DNA of 5,958 nt from Phaeodactylibacter sp964397205 (GTDB lineage: Bacteria; Bacteroidota; Bacteroidia; Chitinophagales; Saprospiraceae). The stretch covers positions 1-5,958 of the forward strand of contig CAYNIT010000280.1 of assembly GCA_964397205.1 (NCBI GenBank), read 5' to 3'. Position 1 is the first letter of the stretch, and each line of letters starts with the position of its first letter. This document shows, one piece after another, positions 1 to 5,958 of this stretch. The translations under genes were made by a program, and so were the position numbers. Below the pieces are notes generated by a model, which was not told where the DNA came from, did not search any database, and was given only the letters and a program-made list of their open reading frames with translations.

Positions 1-83
1 GTTCTGCCATCGTTTAGCAGCCTTCCTAATCAGGTCTGTGGCACTAAGAACAACTTCAGAAAGTCCCTAACTTCTTAAAGACT

Positions 84-137
84 GTGAAAGTCAGGCTTTT
101 CCGAAATATTATGTACTGTGCCTTACCTGACTTTCAC
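84..137. repeat. Perfect 12-bp inverted repeat with 30-nt spacer
   Basis: GTGAAAGTCAGG at 84-95 is the exact reverse complement of CCTGACTTTCAC at 126-137. The 30 bases between the arms are AT-rich, and no T-run follows either arm, so a classical terminator is unlikely. It could be a pair of protein-binding half-sites, a small remnant element or a structured RNA leader. Nothing in the sequence decides between these. Confidence 0.6.
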
Positions 138-271
138 TTCCATACTATCGATATTTTGCGATGCTGTACGCCGCATTGCACTCAAAGGCTATAGAACAAC
201 ACACACTAACGAGAAAATTAACTTTACCGCTGTGACGCGTTTGGCACAGGGTTTGTAAGGTTATTGTATAT

Positions 272-294
272 AAGGTGCGAAACCCGCACTTTTT
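272..294 (+). terminator. Possible intrinsic terminator or attenuator
   Basis: GGTGCG (274-279) pairs with CGCACT (285-290) around the loop AAACC, with one G-U pair. Two more A-T pairs extend the base of the stem, and the run TTTTT (290-294) closes it. The shape is that of a modest rho-independent terminator reading rightward. It could end transcription of a gene left of the window, or attenuate a leader of the gene starting at 441. The GC part of the stem is short, so this is tentative. Confidence 0.35.
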
Positions 295-341
295 CAGAAG
301 CTTGAGGCTAATTGCATATTCCAAAAACAGCTGCTGTTCAT

Positions 342-355
342 GGCAGCAAGCTGCC
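342..355. repeat. GC-rich palindrome GGCAGC-AA-GCTGCC
   Basis: Two perfect 6-base arms are separated by AA and followed by a pyrimidine run (CCCC, TTTC, TTT). It lies about 85 bases before the start of the barrel gene. It could be a dimeric regulator's operator or a small hairpin in the mRNA leader. As RNA the inner pairs would open, leaving a 5-bp stem with a CAAG loop. It is short, so chance occurrence is possible. Confidence 0.35.
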
Positions 356-440
356 CCCCTTTCTTTACGGTAGAATCTAATTTCGGATAGATGCTGCTTG
401 CTGGCTTTTACAGAAGCAAGGAGCGATAAACACAAACCTC

Positions 441-1196
441 ATGCTTTACTTGGTAACCCAAACAAAATGGCTGTGTCTCTTCTGCCTATGGCTTTCAGTT
501 GGTAGCCTATATGCACAAAACAAAGAAACGGAAGCTTCGCAAGAGAAGCAATCTTTCATAGACGCTATTAGTGTAAGCACGGGCACGAATGCTTTGGTGG
601 GCTTTGATCTGCGCCATCGGTTGAACGACCGCTGGACCGCCCGCGCCGGTTTCAATCACATGCACTTCAATATCAGAGCATGGGAAACCAACTTCAACCG
701 GTTCGCGCACTATGCCTCTATCAACCTGGATGTCAGGCAATCCTCTTTTTCCCTTCTGTTTGACTACAGCCTGGGGGAGAAAGGGTTCGTCAAGCTGGTG
801 AGCGGCTTAGGCTTTTTTATCGACAACCGCATCAGCGGTTCGGTAAGGCTGGCCGATAACTTTACGTTCAACGATATTGATTTTGAGCCGGACGAGCTTG
901 GCTACGTATACGGAGGCGTGCAATTCAAAAACCCCGTCAATCCATACTTGGGCATTGCCCTTGGCCGGATGCGGGCTGACAAGCGCCTCAACTTCGGTGT
1001 AGATATCGGTACTTTCTACAAAGGGAAGCCGTACATCTCCATCGCCGGCACTAATCTGCTGCGCAACAATGAGCACAACTCGGAAGTGCTTACGGAGAAT
1101 TTTTCAGCCTACCGCTGGTATCCCGTTCTCAGCTTCCGCCTGAGCTATACTATTCATCCTGTAAAAAATGTAATCCAAAACCATCATGAAGAATAA
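441..1196 (+). CDS. Probable outer-membrane beta-barrel protein
   Basis: A 251-residue secreted protein, probably a beta-barrel in the outer membrane; its exact function is not recognisable. A signal peptide is visible: Lys9, then a hydrophobic stretch (about residues 10-24) ending in LYA and Gln26, so cleavage likely follows Ala25. The mature part alternates polar and hydrophobic or aromatic residues in strand-sized blocks separated by turns. Examples are 54-74 (GFDLRHRL then RWTARAGF), about 95-130, 171-200 (GIALGRM, then FGVDIGTFY), and a last strand near 226-238 (WYPVLSFRLSYTI). That pattern resembles small Bacteroidota outer-membrane barrels whose tail reads like YPVLSxGLSY. It has no PorP/SprF-type N-terminus. 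ATG 441 is the only start that gives an intact signal peptide; an AAGGAG at 418-423 is 17 bases away, too far for an ordinary ribosome site. The stop overlaps the next gene by 11 bp, so the two are probably co-translated. A short hydrophilic tail (HHEE) follows the last strand, which is slightly unusual for a barrel. Confidence 0.8.
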   Translation: MLYLVTQTKWLCLFCLWLSVGSLYAQNKETEASQEKQSFIDAISVSTGTNALVGFDLRHRLNDRWTARAGFNHMHFNIRAWETNFNRFAHYASINLDVRQSSFSLLFDYSLGEKGFVKLVSGLGFFIDNRISGSVRLADNFTFNDIDFEPDELGYVYGGVQFKNPVNPYLGIALGRMRADKRLNFGVDIGTFYKGKPYISIAGTNLLRNNEHNSEVLTENFSAYRWYPVLSFRLSYTIHPVKNVIQNHHEE

Positions 1197-2946
1197 TCTC
1201 GACCTGCGAACCCTGCTGCTCGCCGCTTTGATAGCTGGCTTAGCAATCTCTTGCACCAAGACAGAAGACTTGATCAAGGGCACTTCAGTGAATATCAACA
1301 CCGATTTGCTGATCAACCCCTTGACTCTACAGATACTGACTAACGAAGATGGAGTAGACATCCCTGAGGAGCTCGACATCGAAGTACTGGGCGCCGATAA
1401 AGACAAGGTGTTCACGGTATTCGGCGAAAAGGAACTGGTCGCAAATGTCAATCCCTCTGACCCCGGCACGGCCATGCTGCCGATCGGCATCCGCCGGGTG
1501 GAGCAAATATCAGTGGAAGACCCCATAGCGTTCACGCTAATGATCAAAGCCGATGGGTTCATGCCTATTGTACGCAGCTTCCGCATCGTAGACCAAAAGC
1601 CACGCATGAGCAATGTAAAACTTGTGCGCATGGAAGAAGAGCCGGCGGGTGTTCAGATGCAAGAAGCTATGGTAGATGCCCCGAGCGAAGGCACGAGCTC
1701 CTCTATACGCTTCGAAACATCTATGAGTACTCAAGGAGAGCGAGTGAGTGTGGAAATGCGCCCTGGCACCCAACTCTTTGAGCAGAACGGCCAGCAAGTT
1801 ATGGGGGAAGTTGAGGCCATGGTTGCCCACTATGACTTGAAAGTACAGGGCGTTCACGACTTAGTACCCACCAGCCTGTTTTCCAATGATGCACTGGACA
1901 AAGAAGGCAACAGCCTGGGTTTTACCGCTTTTGATCCGGTAGCAATCTACGCCATGGAAATGAAGTCAGGCGACAAAGAGGTAAAGCAATTTTCTAAGCC
2001 CCTGGACATCACCGTCCGCGTGAAGCCCAACGCCATGAATCCGGAGACTGGCGCCTACATAAAGGCGGGTGATAAAATCCCCGTTTGGAGCTTCAACGAG
2101 GGCCTCGGCGAATGGCAAGAAGAAACCGATGCGACCATCGTAGCGGGCAACGGCGGGCAACTGTACGCCTACTTCCGTCAGTCTCACCTTTCCATCTGGC
2201 TGCTCGGGGGAAGATTCCCCTGCCGCCCCCGCACCGAAATTGAAATCATCAACACGCAACAGGAAGAATTCGACCCGATCCGCTACTACTACGTAGAGGT
2301 GTACCGCGCCAATGACAACAGCATTCTTTGGTCCTCCTATACCCGCTTCTTCAATCGGGAACTCATCCGCCTTTTCTCCGGCAGCAGTCAAGATGTCTAC
2401 TTCAAAGTATACAATCTGCCCGATCCCTGCAGCAAACAAATCGAATTGTATACCTCTCCCACTTTTAAGAGCTGCGGGGAAATGCTGACACTGGACTTAA
2501 CCGAGCCACTCAATATCAATAGCAGCGACTTTGCAAAGATCCACGTGAACGTAGCTGGCACTTGCTCCAGCTCGTACAACGACCTGGTAGTCCGCCCTAC
2601 GCTGCCCATCATGTACCGGGAATCAGGATGCAGCGTATGGAGCCCCCTGGGCTGGCTGGATTCCGGGCGCGGCGCAACCGGAGCGCTTAAAGTAGGAGAA
2701 TACTACGACTTCCGCATTTCTCACCGCTCTTTGGACCGCACCATCCTCGACTTGCAAGTGCCCACGCAGGATACTACCGTGGTCATCGACAGCCCGTTCT
2801 ACGATTTCCTGGAAACCATTGACGTGGTTTACGACGACGATGGCCGTACCATCCGCTTTGAGTATACGGATATTCAGGTGCCGGACAAAGCATGCGATGA
2901 GTACATCGACTACCTGAACAGCCGCGGCTCAAGCATTATAAGATAA
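1186..2946 (+). CDS. Large beta-rich outer-membrane lipoprotein
   Basis: A 586-residue predicted lipoprotein of unknown function. The N-terminus has a charged start, a hydrophobic run (about residues 10-21) and a lipobox-like LAISC with Cys23 as the lipidated residue. The following TKTED carries Lys and acidic residues, loosely like Bacteroidota lipoprotein surface-export signals, so surface display is possible but not shown. Residues about 35-150 look like a carboxypeptidase-regulatory or Ig-like sandwich, with the typical ADGFMP block near its end. Residues about 185-345 form a second module: a DPVAIYAMEM-type strand, then KIPVWSFNEGLGEW (297-310) and SHLSIW (333-338). This IP-W-F-E-G-W then SH-S-W pattern recurs in Bacteroidota carboxypeptidase-like surface proteins. 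Residues about 346-586 are further beta-rich sequence with scattered cysteines that I do not recognise. The start overlaps the end of the barrel gene by 11 bp, which implies translational coupling. The gene is followed at once by a strong terminator. No catalytic motif is visible, so a binding or structural role is my inference. Confidence 0.85.
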   Translation: MKNNLDLRTLLLAALIAGLAISCTKTEDLIKGTSVNINTDLLINPLTLQILTNEDGVDIPEELDIEVLGADKDKVFTVFGEKELVANVNPSDPGTAMLPIGIRRVEQISVEDPIAFTLMIKADGFMPIVRSFRIVDQKPRMSNVKLVRMEEEPAGVQMQEAMVDAPSEGTSSSIRFETSMSTQGERVSVEMRPGTQLFEQNGQQVMGEVEAMVAHYDLKVQGVHDLVPTSLFSNDALDKEGNSLGFTAFDPVAIYAMEMKSGDKEVKQFSKPLDITVRVKPNAMNPETGAYIKAGDKIPVWSFNEGLGEWQEETDATIVAGNGGQLYAYFRQSHLSIWLLGGRFPCRPRTEIEIINTQQEEFDPIRYYYVEVYRANDNSILWSSYTRFFNRELIRLFSGSSQDVYFKVYNLPDPCSKQIELYTSPTFKSCGEMLTLDLTEPLNINSSDFAKIHVNVAGTCSSSYNDLVVRPTLPIMYRESGCSVWSPLGWLDSGRGATGALKVGEYYDFRISHRSLDRTILDLQVPTQDTTVVIDSPFYDFLETIDVVYDDDGRTIRFEYTDIQVPDKACDEYIDYLNSRGSSIIR

Positions 2947-2989
2947 CAAAAGATGTAATTCGACAGGTTTAAGTAGTATTATTCTTACC

Positions 2990-3022
2990 GGATGGCTCTC
3001 TTCGGAGAGCCATCCCTTTTTT
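2990..3022 (+). terminator. Strong rho-independent terminator with UUCG loop
   Basis: GGATGGCTCTC (2990-3000) pairs perfectly over 11 bp with GAGAGCCATCC (3005-3015). The loop is TTCG, the very stable UUCG tetraloop closed by a C-G pair, and C then six T residues (3017-3022) follow. It lies 43 bases after the lipoprotein stop, so it ends the barrel-lipoprotein transcript. The next gene therefore probably has its own promoter between about 3023 and 3085. Confidence 0.93.
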
Positions 3023-3084
3023 GTCTTGTGTTGTCAGTTGAGCAGCTACCGGAAATAAGGACAAACTATTTTTACGGAGTATTC

Positions 3085-3130
3085 GTTTACAATGGTAATT
3101 GCCGATAGAAGGCAAAGACCATTTGTAAAC
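3085..3130 (+). promoter_or_regulatory. Long hairpin just upstream of the start codon
   Basis: GTTTACAATGGT (3085-3096) pairs with ACCATTTGTAAAC (3118-3130) over 12 bp with a single bulged T. A 2x2 internal loop (AA opposite AG) follows, then TTGCC (3099-3103) pairs with GGCAA (3111-3115) around the 7-base loop GATAGAA. In all, 17 pairs end 9 bases before ATG 3140. No T-run follows, so it is not a terminator. If transcribed it would be a leader hairpin that could control ribosome access; as DNA it could be an operator. It also buries an alternative in-frame ATG at 3092. Confidence 0.6.
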
Positions 3131-3139
3131 CAACCGCTT

Positions 3140-5958
3140 ATGTCCAAATTTCACTACTCGCTGTGCCTTTTGCCGCTCGTCCTTCTTTTGTTTTCTACGC
3201 CCGCCTGGGCAACCCACAACCGTGCTGGAGAAATAACTGTACGGCGCCTCGCTGACGGTTGCACAGGCTCCGATGGGCTAACCGTGGAAGTTACTGTGAC
3301 CACCTATACCAAAGCCAGCAGTATACCGGCTGACCGGGATACGCTTACCGTATGTTTTGGCTACGAAGTAAATGGCGTTACAGTCTGCGAACGGGTACCC
3401 AGAAGCAATGGGCCCGGCAATCCGCCACAGGGGGTTCTGCTGGAAAACGATACCAAGCGCAACCTTTACAAAGTCGTGCACACTTTCCCCGTCCGGGGTA
3501 GTTATAAAATCACCATGACAGACCCCAACCGAAATGGCGGTATTCTCAATGTCAACAACCCCAATTCAGACCAGGTGCGTTTCCACCTTCAAACGGAATA
3601 TACCATTCCCAACCCGCAATTTCAGGGCTGCAACAATTCTCCCATCATTACCCAGCCTCCGGTAGACATCGGCTGCGTCGGCCAGGTTTTCACCCACAAC
3701 CCCAATGCATTTGATGCCGACGATAAGGACAGCCTGTCCTACGAATTCATCACCCCGCTTCAAGATGTAGATACTCCGGTGCCCAATTACGAGGAAGTCA
3801 CCCTGATCAATCCCGGGACCAACAATCAAATCAGCATCAATCCAGAAACCGGAGAAATTGTATGGGACGCTCCACAGCGCGCCGGCGAGTACAACATCGC
3901 CATCCTGATCCGGGAATGGCGCAACGGGCAGCAGATCGGCTCCATCGTGCGGGATATGCAGATATTGATCGAAGAGTGCGAAAACCTGCCGCCGGTGGTA
4001 GAAGTGCCCTTCGAGGAGATCTGCGTCGTCGCTGGCGAGCTCGTTGAATTCGAGGTCACTGCTACTGCTCCCTTGGTAGAAGAAGATCAGCGGGTCCGGC
4101 TCACCGCCCGCGGCGGGCCTTTTGAAGTCGGCTTCAGCCAAGCGGAATTCCAACCGCTGACTGACCAATTTGAAGAGGATCCGGTCACTAAGGTTTTCCG
4201 CTGGCAAACGACCTGCGAGCAGATATCCAGCCAGTTTTACCAAGTCGTTTTTAAAGCGACCGACAGTTTCTTTACCGGCAATAACAATAATGACACCACC
4301 GGGCTGGCGACCCTGAAAACCGTCCGCATCAAGGTGGTCGGCCCGCCGCCGGAGGATGTGCAGGCGGCCTCCGCCTCCGGCGTCGTCAACCTCAGCTGGG
4401 CCAACCCTTATTCCTGCGAGGACACCTCCATCGACTATTTCCGCGGTTTCTCCGTGTGGCGGCGGGAAGGCAGCACCGAAGTGCCCATCGACACCTGCTC
4501 CCCCGGGCTCGACGGCACCGGCTACCAGCGCCTGACCACTACTTTCATAAACGATGAGGAAGACGGCCGCTACGTCTACACCGACACCGACGTGGAGCGC
4601 GGCCGCACCTACTGCTACCGCGTCCTCGGCGAATTTGCCTTCACCACCCCCGCCGGCAGCGGTACTTACAATGCTGTGCAGAGCCTCGCTTCCGACTCCG
4701 CCTGCATTCAGCTGAGCCGCGACATCCCGCTCATCACCAACGTCAGCGTGCAGGCCACCGACGCAGCCGCAGGCGAAATGGAGGTATGCTGGTCCAAGCC
4801 CCTGGCCGACGACCTCGACACCCTGCAAAACCCCGGGCCCTACGTTTACGAAGTGCTGCGCGCCCCCGGCACTGAGCCCGCCGAGGCCGACTTCGCCCCC
4901 ATCGGCACAACCTTCAGCAGCCCCACATTCGCCGGCGCCAACGACACCTGCTTCGTCGATGCTGGGCTGAACACCGCCGGGCAGCCGTATTCCTACAAGG
5001 TCAACTTCTACGTCAACAACGAGAGCGAGCCCCTGGGCGCTACCAACCCCGCCTCCTCCGTCTTCCTCGACATCGCCCCCACCGACAACACCAATATCCT
5101 GAGCTGGGAGGAGAACGTGCCCTGGAACAACTTCGAATACCTCGTCCTGCGGCAGAACAGCAGCGGGGCTTTCGACTCCATCGCCACCGTCGCAGAGCCT
5201 GCTTTCCGCGACGAGGGGCTGGTCAACGGCAGGGAATACTGCTACAAAATTCGCTCCGCAGGCTCCTACGGCATCGATGATGTCGTGTTCCCTATCCTGA
5301 ACGATTCCCAGGAAAGCTGCCAAGCGCCCGTCGACAACGTGCCCCCCTGCCCCCCTGCCCTCGAGGTGCTGACCGCTTGCGACCCGGACATCAACTGCGA
5401 AAACGAAGAGGAGCTGTTCAACACCCTCGAGTGGGTTAACCCCATGGAGCTCTGCGAGGAAACGGATGATGTGACCGGCTACCGGATCTACTATGCTCCC
5501 TTCGAGGGCGAGGAGTTCGCGCAGATCGCTGAGATCCAAGATGCCGGCCGCACCTTTTTGGAAGACAAGCCGGAAATAGGCATCGCCGGCTGCTACGCTG
5601 TCACCGCCATCGACACTTTCTTCAACGAGAGCGATTTCAGCAACATCGTCTGCGTGGACAACTGCCCGACTTACACCCTGCCCAATGCCTTTACGCCCAA
5701 CGGCGACGGGCAGAACGAAGTTTTCCGGCCCTTCTCCCAGTGCTTCATCGACCGCGTGCAGTTCAACGTGTTCAACCGCTGGGGGCAGCTCGTTTTCACT
5801 ACCACTAACCCAGAGCTGAACTGGGACGGCCGCAATATGCAGGGCCAGGAGCTCAAGGAAGGGACTTACTATTACAGCTGCCGGTACTTCGAGCGACGGG
5901 TGGACGGCATCGCCCAGGCGCCAGAAATTTTGAAAGGGTACATCGAGCTGATCCGGGG
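3140..5958 (+). CDS. Multidomain T9SS type B-sorted surface protein, 3' end cut
   Basis: An open frame of at least 939 codons running off the right edge. It predicts a large protein exported by Sec and then by the type IX secretion system, probably a surface adhesin or structural protein. Residues 1-24 are a signal peptide ending AWA, with cleavage before THNRAGEI (25-32). Residues 25-160 form an N-terminal domain that includes TDPNRNGGILN (127-137). Residues 165-280 are Ig/cadherin-like (AFDADDKDSLSYEF, INPETGEIVWDAP, RDMQI at 271-275). A second Ig-like part spans about 281-400. About four fibronectin-III-like domains follow (401-530, 532-635, 640-730, 731-842), with repeated YCYRV, YSYKV and YCYKI strands. 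The type B sorting domain starts near 845: LPNAFTPNGDG (847-857), NRWGQLVF (879-886), WDG (895-897), EGTYYY (907-912) and KGYIELIR at the window end. Family members normally stop within a few residues of this point, so the protein is nearly complete. I chose ATG 3140 because it gives a compact signal peptide. An in-frame ATG at 3092 would add 16 residues and lies inside a hairpin. No enzyme domain is visible. Confidence 0.93.
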   Translation, partial: MSKFHYSLCLLPLVLLLFSTPAWATHNRAGEITVRRLADGCTGSDGLTVEVTVTTYTKASSIPADRDTLTVCFGYEVNGVTVCERVPRSNGPGNPPQGVLLENDTKRNLYKVVHTFPVRGSYKITMTDPNRNGGILNVNNPNSDQVRFHLQTEYTIPNPQFQGCNNSPIITQPPVDIGCVGQVFTHNPNAFDADDKDSLSYEFITPLQDVDTPVPNYEEVTLINPGTNNQISINPETGEIVWDAPQRAGEYNIAILIREWRNGQQIGSIVRDMQILIEECENLPPVVEVPFEEICVVAGELVEFEVTATAPLVEEDQRVRLTARGGPFEVGFSQAEFQPLTDQFEEDPVTKVFRWQTTCEQISSQFYQVVFKATDSFFTGNNNNDTTGLATLKTVRIKVVGPPPEDVQAASASGVVNLSWANPYSCEDTSIDYFRGFSVWRREGSTEVPIDTCSPGLDGTGYQRLTTTFINDEEDGRYVYTDTDVERGRTYCYRVLGEFAFTTPAGSGTYNAVQSLASDSACIQLSRDIPLITNVSVQATDAAAGEMEVCWSKPLADDLDTLQNPGPYVYEVLRAPGTEPAEADFAPIGTTFSSPTFAGANDTCFVDAGLNTAGQPYSYKVNFYVNNESEPLGATNPASSVFLDIAPTDNTNILSWEENVPWNNFEYLVLRQNSSGAFDSIATVAEPAFRDEGLVNGREYCYKIRSAGSYGIDDVVFPILNDSQESCQAPVDNVPPCPPALEVLTACDPDINCENEEELFNTLEWVNPMELCEETDDVTGYRIYYAPFEGEEFAQIAEIQDAGRTFLEDKPEIGIAGCYAVTAIDTFFNESDFSNIVCVDNCPTYTLPNAFTPNGDGQNEVFRPFSQCFIDRVQFNVFNRWGQLVFTTTNPELNWDGRNMQGQELKEGTYYYSCRYFERRVDGIAQAPEILKGYIELIR
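5340..5359 (+). repeat. 8-bp tandem repeat of TGCCCCCC within the large gene
   Basis: TGCCCCCC occurs twice in tandem (5340-5347 and 5348-5355), followed by a partial third copy TGCC. It encodes part of the proline- and cysteine-containing linker VPPCPPAL, at the start of the last fibronectin-like domain. The unit is not a multiple of three and holds two C6 runs. Gain or loss of a copy, or of a single C, would shift the frame upstream of the sorting domain. Confidence 0.7.

Larger units (their letters stand above)
1..440. other. Upstream intergenic region without a convincing gene
   Basis: I see no convincing coding sequence here. The three forward frames close early (stops at about 15, 68 and 76), so at most the last 25 or so codons of an upstream + strand gene could be present, and nothing in them is recognisable. 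A 96-codon reverse-strand frame (435-145) is rich in Cys and Leu, has no family resemblance and covers the likely leader of the next gene, so I treat it as chance. The region is more AT-rich than the genes. It holds a 12-bp inverted repeat, a terminator-like hairpin and a GC-rich palindrome, listed separately. No good match to the Bacteroidota promoter pattern (TTTG, about 20 bases, TAnnTTTG) stands out. TTTG at 240-243 followed by TATTGTAT at 262-269 is only a weak candidate. Confidence 0.6.

Noticed and set aside
1..10. Possible start of a divergent reverse-strand gene (ATGGCAGAAC read from position 10)
   Set aside because: Only three codons are inside the window. A TAAA-like element lies a few bases upstream of it, but this is far too little to call a gene.
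1..78. Possible C-terminal tail of an upstream + strand gene in frame 1, ending at TAA 76-78
   Set aside because: About 25 codons without any recognisable motif; an open stretch this short is expected by chance.
145..435. 96-codon open frame on the reverse strand in the left intergenic region
   Set aside because: It shows no recognisable family, has an odd Cys/Leu-rich composition and no convincing start context, and it covers the hairpins and likely leader of the barrel gene.
441..1196. Barrel protein as a PorP/SprF-family T9SS helper
   Set aside because: The protein is shorter than that family, and its mature N-terminus lacks the conserved block (FSQ, NP, NPAxAG) expected there. Proximity to a T9SS cargo gene alone is not enough.
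3067..3074. TATTTTTA as a -7 promoter element (TAnnTTTG-like) for the large gene
   Set aside because: The nearest TTG (3038-3040) is too far upstream for the usual spacing of about 20 bases, and the last base does not match. A promoter probably lies in this area but I cannot place it.
3862..4047. 61-codon + strand open frame inside the large gene
   Set aside because: It is out of frame with the T9SS protein and has an Arg-rich composition typical of a shifted reading of GC-rich coding DNA.
3566..5539. 657-codon open frame on the reverse strand
   Set aside because: It lies fully antisense to the T9SS protein, whose domains and sorting motif are clear. Its product is a low-complexity Gly/Val/Ala/Asp-rich sequence without a signal or family motif, as expected of a shadow in GC-rich DNA with biased codons.

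Overview
The window looks like a piece of a Bacteroidota chromosome, most likely the Saprospiria/Lewinella-like part of the phylum. This rests on the gene types, not on a marker gene. The third gene ends in a gliding-motility-associated, type B sorting domain of the type IX secretion system (T9SS), which is essentially confined to Bacteroidota. Its mature N-terminus (THNRAGEI) is one I associate with large multidomain surface proteins of that group. Shine-Dalgarno sites are weak or absent, as is usual there.

Layout, all genes on the + strand. (1) Positions 1-440 hold no convincing gene. They contain a 12-bp inverted repeat (84-137), a terminator-like hairpin (272-294) and a short GC-rich palindrome (342-355). 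(2) 441-1196 encodes a secreted protein that looks like an outer-membrane beta-barrel. (3) 1186-2946 overlaps it by 11 bp and encodes a large beta-rich lipoprotein; the two form a translationally coupled pair. (4) A very clean UUCG-tetraloop terminator at 2990-3022 closes that operon. (5) From 3140 to the right edge runs one long open frame of at least 939 codons. It has a signal peptide, a conserved N-terminal domain, Ig/cadherin-like domains, about four fibronectin-III-like domains and a nearly complete T9SS type B sorting domain. Only the last few codons and the stop lie outside. A strong hairpin (3085-3130) sits just before its start codon.

Taken together this is a cell-envelope locus: a barrel and lipoprotein pair at the outer membrane, followed by a separately transcribed giant surface or secreted protein. 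Whether the three products cooperate cannot be read from the sequence. I found no mobile element, RNA gene, CRISPR array or recognisable defence or biosynthetic system. The most interesting non-coding signals are the hairpin at the start of the large gene and an 8-bp tandem C-rich repeat inside it, placed just before the sorting domain.
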